Source: Astrocystis sublimbata (taxonomy: Eukaryota > Ascomycota > Sordariomycetes > Xylariales > Xylariaceae). Taken from it: a stretch of 64,000 bases of DNA. The DNA lies in NCBI GenBank assembly GCA_022453515.1, contig JAJNNY010000007.1, positions 620,001 to 684,000 of the forward strand, given 5' to 3'. Under the pieces are notes generated by a model that was not told the origin of the DNA, made no database searches, and saw only the letters and a list, made by a program, of their open reading frames with translations. Shown in pieces: positions 42,511 through 53,404 of the stretch. Both the position numbers and the translations under genes were made by a program. Numbering within the stretch: the stretch's first letter is position 1; each line of letters begins with the position of its first letter.

Positions 42511-45458
42511 ATGGCTCCGTCGTTGCCGTTACACCCGCATATAACCACCTTCCTGGTGACCAATCTACACTGTCCCACTTGTGTATCCTGTATTAAAGAT
42601 GCCCTGCGAGGACTGCACGGCGTGAGATGGGTGTCGCCCAATATCATCACGTCTTGCGTCACCATCGAGCACAACGCTGGCATCCCCATTTCGCAAATGG
42701 CCTCTATACTGGAGAAAGCAGGGTTCGAAGTCTCCAGTGCATCCTCGGAGAATGGTGCTGTTCACGTAGACAACCCCTTTCGTGAAGATGCTCGACCCTT
42801 CAACTTGGATGGTGCCGGGGGCTGCATTCCTACGTTCGGGAGCCTCACACGCCCGCGATATGCTGCAGCTGGCGAGGTGAGAGTGGCGGCACATCTCAAT
42901 AACTGCGAGCAGTGTCAGGTAGACTCGGCGAAAGGCAATGCCGTCAAAGCAGGTGCAATGCCAAACATCACGCGTCAATTGTCAGATCATAGCGTCAGCA
43001 AGCAAGGCCCTTCACAAAAACATATCAAGTCGACTCATTCGCCTGCCACCGTCAGTTCCGGTCTCGGCGTCCCGCAACGTTGGAGGGTTTCGTTGGCTAT
43101 CAGTGGGATGACTTGTGCCTCATGTTCGAACGGAATCACATGCGCGTTGGAAAAAAAAGATTGGGTTACCAAAGCCACCGTCAATCTATCGAACAATAGC
43201 GCTGCCGTCGAGTACCTTGGAAGCAAGGAAGACGTTCACAAAGTGGTCGAATCGATCGAGGATCTCGGATATGACGCCCATATTGCCCAGGTCAATGCAA
43301 TCGATGACGGCAGCGAGAAAGATGCCACGCACCAGCGCACAGTAAAGATACGCATCGATGGTTTCTACTGTCCGCATTGTGGTGACCGTGTAGCGTCTAG
43401 CGTTGCCGGTTTTCAGCATGATATTCGAATCGACCACCGTCCCACCTCGCAGTATCCTATTCTGGAGCTCACCTACGCTCCTCGCGTGCCAACATTCACA
43501 ATTCGCCATATATTAAAAGCGATACACGCAAGTGACCCGGCGTTCAATGCATCCATCTACCACGCACCTACCCTTGAGGAACGGGCAAAAGAAATCCAGG
43601 CTCAACATCAGAAAATGATCCTGGTTCGCGCCATCCTCACGTTCATCATCGCCGTCCCTACATTTGTCATCGGAATCGTCTACATGAGTCTCATTCCAAG
43701 CAGTAATCAAGGAAGACAGTATTTGATGAGGCCTTGGGTATCGGGCATCAACCGCGCACAGATCGCACTCTTTATTATGGCGACGCCAGTATACTTCTTC
43801 ACAGCTGACGTCTTCCACCGGCGTACCGTCAAGGAGATATGGTCCATATGGCGGCCAGGGAGCCAGATACCCCTTTTGCGTCGCTTTTATAGATTTGGGA
43901 GCATGAACATGCTGATATCCCTTGGCACCTCTATCGCGTACATCTCATCAATTGCTCAGATGATAGCCGCGGCTGTCAAGAACCAGCACATGATTGACGA
44001 CAAAGACTTCTACTTTGACTCAGTTGTTTTCCTTGCCCTATTTCTACTCGCAGGACGATATCTCGAGGCCTACAGCAAGTCAAAGACAGGAAATGCAGTC
44101 GACGCGCTAGGCAAACTCCGTCCAACCACTGCTATTTTGGTGGAAGAAACCGAATCCGGAAAGACCGCCGATCGACTCGTAGGCACGAACATGCTGGAGT
44201 TTGGGGATGCCGTACGTATCCCACATGGGGCGTCTCCCCCGTGCGATGGGGAGGTCCTTCAGGGAAACACTGTATTTGACGAGTCAAGCCTGACGGGCGA
44301 GTCCCGGCCGATCAAGAAACTGATTGGTCATGAGGTTTTCTCTGGCACGGTCAACCAAGGAGCTCCGATCCTCGTGCGTGTGACGGGTACGGGGGGACGC
44401 TCGATGCTTGACCAGATCGTCAATGTGGTCCGTGAGGGTCAGACAAAGCGAGCGCCCATGGAGAAGGTCGCCGACGCTCTGGTCGCTTACTTTGTACCTG
44501 TAATTACATTGATTGCCGTCATCACTTGGATCGCGTGGCTAGTCATTGGCTTCACTCATAATAAGTTGGCCATAAACGACCCTGTCCCATTTTCCTTGAA
44601 ATTCGCTATTGCGGTTTTCGTGGTTGCCTGTCCCTGTGGCCTAGCGCTTGCCGCACCGACGGCCATTTTCGTGGGCGGCGGTCTTGCTGCAAACTATGGC
44701 ATACTCGTCAAGGGTGGCGGTGAAGCCTTTGAGACAGCGAGTCGCATTGACTGCGTCGTCTTCGACAAAACAGGTACATTGACCGTAGGAGGCGAACCAG
44801 AAGTCACCGACTCCGAGACTTATTGTGGTGAAGACTTAGAGCATCGCACTCGCCTGTTTGCAGCACTTCAAGCTGTTGAAGAAAACAGCAGCCACCCCGT
44901 CGCAAAGGCTATTGTGACCCATTGTAAGACAATGACCTCGGAGTCTGCAGCCGTGAGCGACATTGAGGAGATACCTGGGAAAGGTCTCAAAGCACAGTGT
45001 GATGACGTTGCACAGAGAGAGGGGTTTGATATTCTAGTGGGGAATGAGGCATTAATGAGAGACTTCTTAGTCGTCATACCACCCACCGCTGCTGTGTCAC
45101 TTCAGAGATGGAAGACCGAAGCCAAGTCCGTCGCACTCATCGCCACCAGGCCACGCTCACCAGAACATACGAAGACGGTGTATAAACTTGCGGTTGCGCT
45201 TTCTATCTCTGATCCCATCCGTCCGGAAACGCCCGCAGTTATAAATTCTCTTCGATCGAACGGATGCGAAGTGTATATGCTCTCAGGCGACAACGCAATC
45301 ACAGCGCGGGCCGTGGCACTCCGCATTGGGATCCCCGAGAATAACGTAATCGCCGAGGTGCTTCCCACGCAGAAGTTTGAAAAGATCAAGCATTTGCAGT
45401 CGACACTAAAAGCGCGCCATGGTGATGGCGAGGGGGAGGAGGTGAGTCGGCGGGCTAT

Positions 45459-45491
<33 letters not shown>

Positions 45492-45882
45492 GCCGGCGCT
45501 GAGCATGGCAGACGTGGGCATTGCCATTGGATCGGGCAGCGACGTGGCCATCTCGAGCGCCGACTTCGTGCTCGTCAACAGCAGTCTGGAGTCCGTGGTC
45601 ACGCTGCTCGAGCTGAGCCGCAAGGTGTTCCGGCGGATCAAGTTGAACTTTGCCTGGGCTGTAGTCTACAACCTCGTCGCGATCCCCATTGCCGCCGGTT
45701 GTCTGTACGCCGTCAAAATCAACGGGGCGCACGTCACGCTCGATCCCGTGTGGGCCAGTCTCGCCATGGCGCTGAGCAGTTTCAGCGTTGTTATGAGCAG
45801 TCTTGCGCTGAAGTTGAAGATTCCTGGGATCGGCTTTAGGGCGCGGAAGATCGATGCCGGGGACGCGGGAACGCGGGTATGA
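42511..45882 (+). CDS. P1B-type copper-transporting ATPase, 1123 aa
   Basis: Single long exon with a CACCATGGC start. Three N-terminal HMA-like metal-binding modules: CPTC (21-24), MTCASC (about 199-204) and a variant CPHC (about 287-290). The core carries every P-type landmark: actuator TGES (about 595-598), CPC in the channel helix (about 706-708), phosphorylation site DKTGT (Asp about 752), the P1B-specific SSHP (about 795), the nucleotide-hinge SGDNAITA and GDGINDAP (about 988). About eight membrane helices fit P1B topology. CPC with HMA domains means Cu(I) export or Golgi loading. It resembles the longer fungal CrpA-type copper-detoxification pumps as well as Ccc2, and I cannot decide between them. 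The AA9 copper enzyme gene lies directly downstream on the same strand. Confidence 0.92.
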
Positions 45883-46741
45883 AATATATGACACAGCTGT
45901 ATGCACCGAGAGAGTAGATTGGATAGAAAAAATCCAGCAGTCGAAGGGCTGAGGGGATGGCGTTCTGATATGACGCATGCATATTGTGTTGCTCTACGAG
46001 ACTAGCAGCAGTACTATCATATATACACTATAAGCAACAGTTTTAAGCAAACTTATAGAAGTGCACTATGGATGGCATGAGTGGTCATCATGGTTATGAA
46101 TGCTTCAGCTCTACATCCCTACTCAAAGTGTTTAAACAAAATTATCGTAGTCCTTGTTCCTTGTCTAGACTGTGTGCTCCCCTGATCTCGAGGCAGACCT
46201 ACGACTATCCGCCGAGCAGAAGTAGATAGAGTACCGGTACACCAATTACGTCGATTTTTAGATATTGAAAACGTCAAATAATCTCGGTATTGTCATTCGA
46301 GCCTAGTAGGTCGTCTGCCGAGGCTTCTGTCCGTCTGACCGTGTCATATTGAAGCACACCAGCCAAGGGGCCCCATGATCGCCCTGAATATAGCCGTAAG
46401 AGCGACCATTGGCCAGATCGTATACGGCTTCACCCAAGCCTTATAAGAATAGAGTGCATAGGTTTGTCATCTACGGTACTTATTTGCAAGGAAGGTTGCC
46501 GAATAGATACGGAAGCGGCGGTGTTTAAGCTATACTGTTATACATTTGTGTCTTTTGCTCGGATCTCTCCCTTAAGGATGGATTGATAGGTAGTTATAAT
46601 ACAGTAAAATCACCCTTTTCTTTCTAGATAAAGTGACAGACGTTGCTGAGCCCGACTCTGATCGAACCTTGTTGTCTCTTGCCCGTGCAGGTCTCGCTAT
46701 ACCGAACTCTCGTCGCGACGTTACGTAGATCCAACACCACG
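45883..46741. other. Intergenic between copper ATPase and LPMO genes
   Basis: 859 bp separating two genes on the same strand; it must hold the ATPase terminator and the LPMO promoter. No open frame with support. No recognised repeat. Confidence 0.5.
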
Positions 46742-47819
46742 ATGCAGCTCTGGACATCTCTGCTGCTCCTCGCAGCAGCTGCGGAAGCCCACTGTACGTA
46801 ACGACTCACCTCATCACGCCGCTCACACGAACTGTGATCCCGCGCGGGCAACTGACTAACCAGCGAGCCCAACAGACCACTTCCCGCGCCTCATCGTGAA
46901 AGGCCAGCCCGACGCCGCCGACTGGACCAACGTGCGGCAGACCAAGAACTTCCAGAGCAACGCGGGGGTCACAGACGTCAACAGCGGGGACATGCGCTGC
47001 TACCAGATGCGGACGGCCCCCGGCTACGCGACCGTGGCCGCGGGCGAGCAGCTGGGCTTCGTGGCCGAGAGCGCCGTGACGCACTTCGGACCAGTCCAGT
47101 TTTACATGGCGCGCGTGCCCGACGGCGCCAGCGTCACGACCTGGGATCCAACCGGCAGCGTATGGTTCAAGGCGGGCAGCATCACAGCTGTGCCGCCCCT
47201 GGGGAGTGACGAGAAAACCTGGCCCGCTTACAGTATGTGCCTGCGGCCCCTATCGTCAATTCAGTCTTATGACCCTTTCCTTTCCGACCGGCCCCTCCTT
47301 ACTACCGACCTAAGTAGATAACCGATCAACACGCATAAGGCTGACACATATTGAATGAACCAGACAAGAAGTCCGTCTCCTTCACCATCCCCAAGAACAC
47401 CCCGAGCGGCAAGTACATTGTGCGCGGTATGTTTTACTCTCTTCCCCCCTTTCTAGCGTGTCTCAGAGGCATAAATCACCTACCGTAACGGGTATCGCCG
47501 CCTATCTATGCTGCCGAGACACCTGCCGACCCTCAGTTTCATGGGCAATTCTTTCTATTTCTGTAGAATCCAACAAGGTCACTGACTCCAGCGGTTTGCA
47601 GTGGAGAGCATCGCGCTGCACCAGGCGCAGTCTGTCGGCGGGGCGCAGATCTACCTGAGCTGCGCGCAGATCGAGGTCACTGGCGGCGGAAATGGAACGC
47701 CATCGCCGTTGGTCGCGTTCCCTGGCGCGTATAAGGCGACGGACCCAGGTCTTCGATGGTCGTACTATCCCATTGCTACTTCGTACACGGCGCCTGGTCC
47801 CAAGGTCTGGACAGGTTAG
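46742..47819 (+). CDS. AA9 lytic polysaccharide monooxygenase, 229 aa, four exons
   Basis: Exons 46742-46793, 46876-47232, 47364-47426 and 47602-47819; introns are 82, 131 and 175 nt, all in phase 1. The signal peptide MQLWTSLLLLAAAAEA is cleaved directly before His17, which becomes the N-terminal copper-coordinating His (histidine brace). The second ligand is His87 in VTHFGPVQFYMARVP, and the axial Tyr is Tyr175 in AQIYLSCAQIEV. This is the canonical AA9 (formerly GH61) arrangement. There is no carbohydrate-binding module and no long tail, so it is a minimal catalytic domain. Secreted, oxidatively cleaves cellulose or related glucans using copper and peroxide or oxygen. The splice after the His17 codon is only identified because it reconstructs YHFPRLIV. 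Confidence 0.92.
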
Positions 47820-48196
47820 AACAGATAGGCCATGTCGGGGATAAAGGCGAGAATTATAAAGCTTTGATAAAGGGGGTTGTGGGACCATCTGGTCGAGCTG
47901 GGAAAGTAAGGCGTGATAGTGCATATCTGGTAATGACATGCTTTCGAACCACATCCAGATACTCAACGACCATGTGTATTCCCGCTGTCACCACTGGCAA
48001 GATAGTACAGCTGCAGACTATTGTTGGACTCGGATCATAACGTAGCAAATATAAATGCATCATTACGCGAGTGCCGAAAGCTGAGAGAGGAAGGAAGAAG
48101 AAAACCAGGGTATCGTGCTTCTAATTATTAGCAAAGGCTAGAGCTATCGAAAATATTCGAGCCAATGGGCCGGAATCGTAGGGATCGCAGGGATCT
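47820..48196. other. Convergent intergenic region
   Basis: 377 bp between the 3' ends of the LPMO gene and the rsm1-like gene. Nothing recognised; expected to contain both terminators. Confidence 0.5.
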
Positions 48197-49836
48197 CTAA
48201 GCTTTCTCGCCCGGTGTATCGACTACAGGCACGCTCTCCTGCCTCGAATGTGCGGTAGGAGGCCGACTGCTGGCCGTCCCAGGACGACTCAGCGCTCGCA
48301 AGGACTTCCGTCTGCTCTTGGTGTCGAATAGACTCTTGACCCTCCTCAGCTTCGCCCACCTCTCCTTATCCTTGATATCCCTCGCAGCCATGTCCTCCTC
48401 CACCTCGTCCTCCTCCGGTTCGTCCAGTGTCGTGGAGTTCGTCTCCCCTTGATCGTCCTGCTTCCTACTACGGGACGGTGTGCCTGGGACTGACGCCGTC
48501 GGGCGCTGAAAGGGCGTACGCCGAGCGCTCTTCGCGGCCTCTTGACGCAGATACGCATTATTTTTCAATGTTAGGGCTAAGACCTCCCACGCTGCCTTGG
48601 TATCCTTGGTCTTGGCACCTGGGTTCTGTTGCACTGTGGCGTTCCTCCAGGGGCAGAAGAACCTGTGTTCTCGTACAGGGTCGAGGTGGTCCATGGGCGC
48701 GGGGACAATCACGTCGCCTGTGGCCTCGTCGACCTCTTTGCTCTTGAACATCCACAGGCCTAGCCTCCTCAAGCATGTTACACAGGTGGCTGAGTTAGGA
48801 ACAGCACCGATTCTTGGATGTGTAAGACCTTGCCAGCCGGTCAAAGCTAATGCGAGAGCTACGTCGCTGGGTGACGAGGGGTTCGTGCTAGGGGGAGGAG
48901 GATCTGTGAAGAACGTTGGTGGGAGTTGAGACTTGACGGTCTTGAGTTCTAGCGTTAGGGGCAGTCTTAGGTTGAAGAAATATGGAAGAAAAGCTGGCCG
49001 ACTGCATAGATCGTCGTAGCGCTGGCGCAGCGAGGAGAGGGCGACTGGGGGTGCGGCAAGAGGCAGCCTGAGAAGAGAATCTAGTGGCTTGTTAGCATAC
49101 TCCCAAGTAGATAGATATATTGTATGGACATGAGTTTACCATCACAGCCGTGTCGTCGCCAGAGACAATCGTCGTCATGGGCGTCGATGATCAGCTCGGC
49201 GAACCTTTTCGCTAGCCCTTGTTCCATGTCTGAGCCCCGGGGGATGGGCACCTGCTTGCCCTCGACCGTCCTCGTGTTGGTCTTGACGACCAGCTCCTTG
49301 TAGCAGAGCGTGCAGCGCACACGTTCCTTCCCCTGACATATCCAGCCTCGCTTCGCCCATTCGATCTCGTTGACCTGGTCTGGCTTGGGCGTCCACTCGG
49401 TGAGCTCCTGGAAAGTGGCCAGGCGCTTGATCAGCTCGTCGCGGTCGCTGGGGCAGTACCTAGGCGGTTCCGTCCATGCGCCCTTCTTTGAGGTGGAGGC
49501 GCCGGACTGCGGTGTCCACTTCTTCAAGATCACATTGGATATCTTGGTGATGCCTGGCTTCAGACTTGGACTTGGCGCATCCGGTATGCTTGTGCGGCGT
49601 CGTTTGGTGAGCAGCTCGGCGCTGGCGCTGGGAGAGGGAGTGTGGAATGACGGCATAGTCGTCTTGATCGTCGCATCAGGGCTCGAAATAGAGGTAGATA
49701 GGGGTCGAGCGGGCGAGGAAGAAGCTGCTTCGTCGGAGATGGAGGCATGGACATCCTCCTGGTTGGAGATGTGAGGCGACGAGCGGGCGCCGATGCCCTG
49801 TAGAAGGGTGTTGAACTTGCGCTTTGTTGCATTCAT
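48197..49836 (-). CDS. rsm1: C3HC zinc-finger protein, Rsm1/NIPA-like, 526 aa
   Basis: Minus-strand exons 49836-49140 and 49080-48197 with a 59-nt intron (GTAAAC donor, TGCTAAC branch, CACTAG acceptor). The Ser/Pro-rich N-terminus precedes a zf-C3HC domain (about 125-235): PPRYCPSDRDELIKRLATFQ, EWAKRGWIC, RVRCTLC and DDDCLWRRHGCD. In exon 2 a second Rsm1-type module follows: ATCVTCLRRLGLWMF, then HRFFCPWRN. The C-terminal third is charged and disordered with an RRKS-rich basic patch. Human NIPA/ZC3HC1 is a nuclear-basket/SCF component, and fission-yeast Rsm1 is implicated in mRNA export. An upstream in-frame ATG at 49905 adds a His/Thr-rich stretch encoded by a CA/TG repeat and is unlikely to be used. 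Confidence 0.85.
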
Positions 49837-51094
49837 GGTCGTCAAGGTTGGTAGGAGTGGCGACCTGTGTGTGTGTATGCGCGTGTATGTGTGTATGGTG
49901 TACACCTTCAGGTTTGATCAACCCCCGAGATGTTGGGGGAAAGGAAGCAGCACTTCCGGAAAGCCCGACCGACGCGTAGACTTCTTCTTTGGCAAGTTGG
50001 ATGCGACGAGATCTCCAAGGTCAAGCACAGGCACAATGCGCTTGCACAATGCGCTTGTGAGTGGAACTTGAGCAGCTGAGGTCTGGGATTGAACAACAAT
50101 GCAGGGTGCCGATATCTTGAGAGACAAACTCGGATTCAGACAATCAGGGGTTCAGGTTCCCTTTTGCCGCCGACCTAGGAACGTCGCAGATATCAAGGGC
50201 GGTCGTGGGCTGGACAGTGCATTGAGCAGGCAATGTTGTCGTGATCCGGTAGCATTGTTTTCTTGCTTCTACTTTGGCTGCGACATTGGGTTGGTAGGGC
50301 CAACCACCGTTAGCGGTACTTAGGTACATACGTTTGCAGCAAGGATGTCGGAGTGGGGCAGCGGCAGCGCTAAGCGGCTAAGGTTCCCTCCCGGCGATTT
50401 AGGTACATGTGTGTGTGTACCTGGCGAGCTGGGTACCTAGGTACCTCTTAAGTACATGTAGGGACAGGACACCATAAAACAACCTTCCATTAAGTTATAA
50501 ATTGCCAGGTACATTAAGGTAAGCAAGCACCTGTAGGTATATTCTGTCGGCACTGCGCTTCGTCCCGGTCCTCCAGCAGCTGCTCAGCCCGCACCCTGCC
50601 AGGTTCAAGAGTCGCTGTCCTCGTCAGCCCAGGACAAAATGCATGTATGAGATGCCAAAATGAAAGCATTGTGAAGATTCAATACAGTACTAGTAGTAGT
50701 CTACTATCAGTTACTTAGTGGGCGCAATCGCATAATAACTGAGACTTACACATACAGGTAGTGAGCTACCAGCTCCAAGTTGTAGATGAAAAGCTCATTG
50801 TTTTCTGGATGCAGCAACTCCCGCAGAAAGAATCTGCATGTTCCAAACCTGCAGAAGAAACACAGCGCCTGATACATCCATCGTACTGCGAGGTCCTATG
50901 GAAGATAATGGCAGCTGGTAGGTACCTTGCCTGCTTAGATTGTCCCTGGTTAGGTAACATGTTTCCCATCTCCCAAGTGGTCGGTCTTACTGGATCCGAA
51001 CACCGACAGGCACACGTGCAGATCTAAGTAAGTCAACACACCCAAGACAAGAAGCTATCCTTTTACAGAAATCACATCCTGTACTTGTAAGGAT
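49837..51094. other. Divergent intergenic region, rsm1-like / met22
   Basis: 1.26 kb. Notable short elements: a TG/CA microsatellite (49866-49897), a perfect tandem of the 13-mer GCACAATGCGCTT (50031-50056), and a CCTGGCGAGCTGGG copy of the dispersed motif (50420-50433) fused directly to TACCTAGGTACC. Frames within are not supported. Confidence 0.6.
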
Positions 51095-52399
51095 ATGAAA
51101 AGCAGAACACACAGAAGAAGCCCAACGAATAGAAGAAGCCTTCAACGGACACCATCAAGACGGGCATATCTTATTTTCGGCGCCGTCCTCGTCCTAGCCC
51201 TGGCTATCGCACTCTCCACCCGCGCTCTGCCCCGCCTTCGCCGCCTGGCCTCGCATTGTCACCCCGCCTCGCTCTCACACCCCAACCCAACCCTCAGCTT
51301 CCCGCCCAGCCTCTCATCACGCAATACCTCTACCGCCATGTCGTCATACGCCAAAGAGCTCGAGATCGCCCAGCTGGCCGTCCAGCGCGCCGCCATCCTC
51401 ACCAAGCGCGTCTTCCACGAGAAGGCCAAGGGCACCGTGTCCAAGGACGACAAGTCGCCCGTCACCATCGGCGACTTCGGCGCCCAGGCCCTCATCATCG
51501 CCGCCCTGAAGCACAACTTCCCCGACGACGAGATCGTTGCTGAGGAAGAGGCTGCTCAGCTCAAGGACGACACCAACCTGCGCACCACCATCTGGGACCT
51601 GGTCAAGCGCACCGAGCTGTCGGATGCCGCCGCCGAGGCCGCGCTTGGCGGCCCCATCCAGAGCGACGACGACATGCTCACTTTTATTGACTACGGAAAC
51701 AGCAAGGGTGGCGCCAGCGGCCGCATATGGGCCATCGACCCCATCGACGGCACCAAGGGCTTCCTCCGTGGCGGCCAGTACGCTGTATGCCTGGCCCTCA
51801 TGGTCGATGGCGACGTCAAGGTGGGTGTTCTGGGCTGCCCTAACCTCCCGGTCGATGACGCAGCTCCTCTCTCCGGTGGCATGGAGTCGGGCCAAACCGA
51901 CGAGGGCAGGGGCTGTCTCTTCTCTGGCGTTCTAGGCCAGGGTGCTGTTAGCCGTCCCTTGAGCACTGGAGCACTGCAGTCATCTCAAAAGATCTCCATG
52001 AAAGCCATTACAGATATTGCTGCCGCTACTTTCTGCGAGAGCGTGGAGGCTGGCCACTCGTCTCACGGCGACCAGGCCGAGATCGCCAAGAAGCTAGGAA
52101 TCAACAACCCTAGTGTGAGAATGGATTCCCAGGCCAAGTATGCATCGATAGCTCGGGGTGCTGGTGACATCTACCTACGACTGCCCGTCTCGGCTTCATA
52201 CCAGGAGAAGATCTGGGACCATGCAGCGGGCGATCTCATCGTGCGCGAGGCTGGCGGTGCAGTCACAGACATTCACGGAAAGCGACTGGACTTCAGCATA
52301 GGTCGAACACTAGCCAACAACAAGGGCGTGGTTGCCGCACCCGCCGGTGCCCATGCCAAGGTGCTTGCTGTCGTGCAGGAGGTACTCGGGGCCAAGTAA
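51095..52399 (+). CDS. met22: 3'(2'),5'-bisphosphate nucleotidase Met22/Hal2, 434 or 353 aa
   Basis: Single exon. The conserved enzyme begins at the internal ATG 51338 (CCGCCATGT context; 353 aa, normal Hal2 length). The in-frame ATG at 51095 adds 81 residues: a basic RRSPTNRRSLQRTPSRR stretch, a hydrophobic AYLIFGAVLVLALAIALST segment and a Ser/Pro-rich linker. I report the long frame because it is uninterrupted, but the short one is the safe protein. Lithium-sensitive phosphatase motifs are clear: GDFGAQ, AEEE, DPIDGTKGF (metal-binding motif) and WDHAAGDLIVREAGG. The enzyme hydrolyses PAP to AMP plus phosphate in sulfate assimilation and is the sodium/lithium target in yeast. The extension could anchor a fraction to a membrane or organelle. 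Confidence 0.88.
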   Translation: MKSRTHRRSPTNRRSLQRTPSRRAYLIFGAVLVLALAIALSTRALPRLRRLASHCHPASLSHPNPTLSFPPSLSSRNTSTAMSSYAKELEIAQLAVQRAAILTKRVFHEKAKGTVSKDDKSPVTIGDFGAQALIIAALKHNFPDDEIVAEEEAAQLKDDTNLRTTIWDLVKRTELSDAAAEAALGGPIQSDDDMLTFIDYGNSKGGASGRIWAIDPIDGTKGFLRGGQYAVCLALMVDGDVKVGVLGCPNLPVDDAAPLSGGMESGQTDEGRGCLFSGVLGQGAVSRPLSTGALQSSQKISMKAITDIAAATFCESVEAGHSSHGDQAEIAKKLGINNPSVRMDSQAKYASIARGAGDIYLRLPVSASYQEKIWDHAAGDLIVREAGGAVTDIHGKRLDFSIGRTLANNKGVVAAPAGAHAKVLAVVQEVLGAK

Positions 52400-52582
52400 A
52401 AACGGTGTACTGTGTGCTAGGTGATACATAAAAGTTACATATTTGATGCCTCTTGCTGGGTATACGTATGCGGTCGTATATAGTATAGATAGCGGACCGT
52501 TTGTGAGAGAATAGCCTCGCTGAAGTCTGAAGTAAGGCCACACCACATGCGGATACGATGAGTAGATAAGCAGATAGACTGA
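52400..52582. other. Short convergent intergenic region
   Basis: 183 bp between the 3' ends of met22 and the mitochondrial uL6 gene; nothing recognised beyond presumptive 3' ends. Confidence 0.5.
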
Positions 52583-53404
52583 TCATTTGATCTTCCTCTG
52601 CTTGAGCTTGATGGTCTCGTCGTTAACGAAGATACCCTTGCCCTTATACGGCTCTGGCCGTCTCCACTTGCGTATCTGCGCTGCGAATGTCATGACCTGC
52701 TCTCTGTCGATCCCCTCGAGTAGGATTCTTGTCGGTTGCGGCGTGCTAGCCGTCACGCCATGGGGCACTGGCTCCTCGACGGCGTGCGTGAAACCGAGCT
52801 TGAGACACACGAACTTCTGGCCGGGGTACGCTGCCTTCTTCGGTCGTTCTTCGACAGTCGCTCGGTATCCGACTCCAACCAGTCGTAGAATAGCGGTGTG
52901 CCCTTCAGACACGCCCATTATGTAGCGGTTGAGGTACGACCAGGTCGTCCCTGTCCTCGCGCATTAGCCTCTGCAATCAACACTGCCAACCCGCTCGTGC
53001 CGCACGGCTTGGTCGTACGTACCCCACATCTCTTTCTGCTGCTTGAGGTCCTTGTTCTCAATGGTAAGGTTCGCCTTGCCCGTCGCCTGGTCATGGCTGA
53101 TAGTGAGGAAGGGAGGGATCTCTAGATCGAGCTTGCCGAGGGGCCCCGCGACAGTGACGGTGCGCTTCGCTATCCTCAAGTAGGTCGTCGGATCTTTCTT
53201 CGCTATCGGCTCTCCAATTGTGATTTCGACGCCGGGAGGGATGGATATCGGCGTCCGGCCAAGCTTGGAGGACCGGCTGGGTGTGGTCGAGAATTGTCGT
53301 CGTGGCGAGGCCTGGAAGGCGGGGACGAGGAAACTTGGGAGTGTAACGGCAGCGCCCGAGGCCGCCTTCTCCAACACCTTACTCCGGCTAGGCGCGAGAA
53401 TCAT
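52583..53404 (-). CDS. mrpl6: Mitochondrial large-subunit ribosomal protein uL6m, 249 aa
   Basis: Minus-strand exons 53404-53023 and 52950-52583; the 72-nt intron is phase 1 (GTACGT donor, GCTAATG branch, GGACAG acceptor). The N-terminal about 45 residues are a presequence ending RRQFSTTPSRSSKLG. The mature part starts RTPISIPPGVEI, the usual L6 beginning, followed by VAGPLGKLDLEIP. Across the intron the sequence reads MWGTTWSYLNRYIMGVSEGH, then LRLVGVGYRA, both hallmarks of fungal mitochondrial L6 (yeast Mrpl6). It ends with the L6 loop PEPYKGKGIFV and a basic KLKQRKIK tail. Component of the mitoribosomal large subunit near the GTPase-associated centre. Confidence 0.93.

Noticed and set aside
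51344..51895. Antisense frame of 183 codons in met22
   Set aside because: Shadow of GC-rich third positions in the Hal2 coding sequence.
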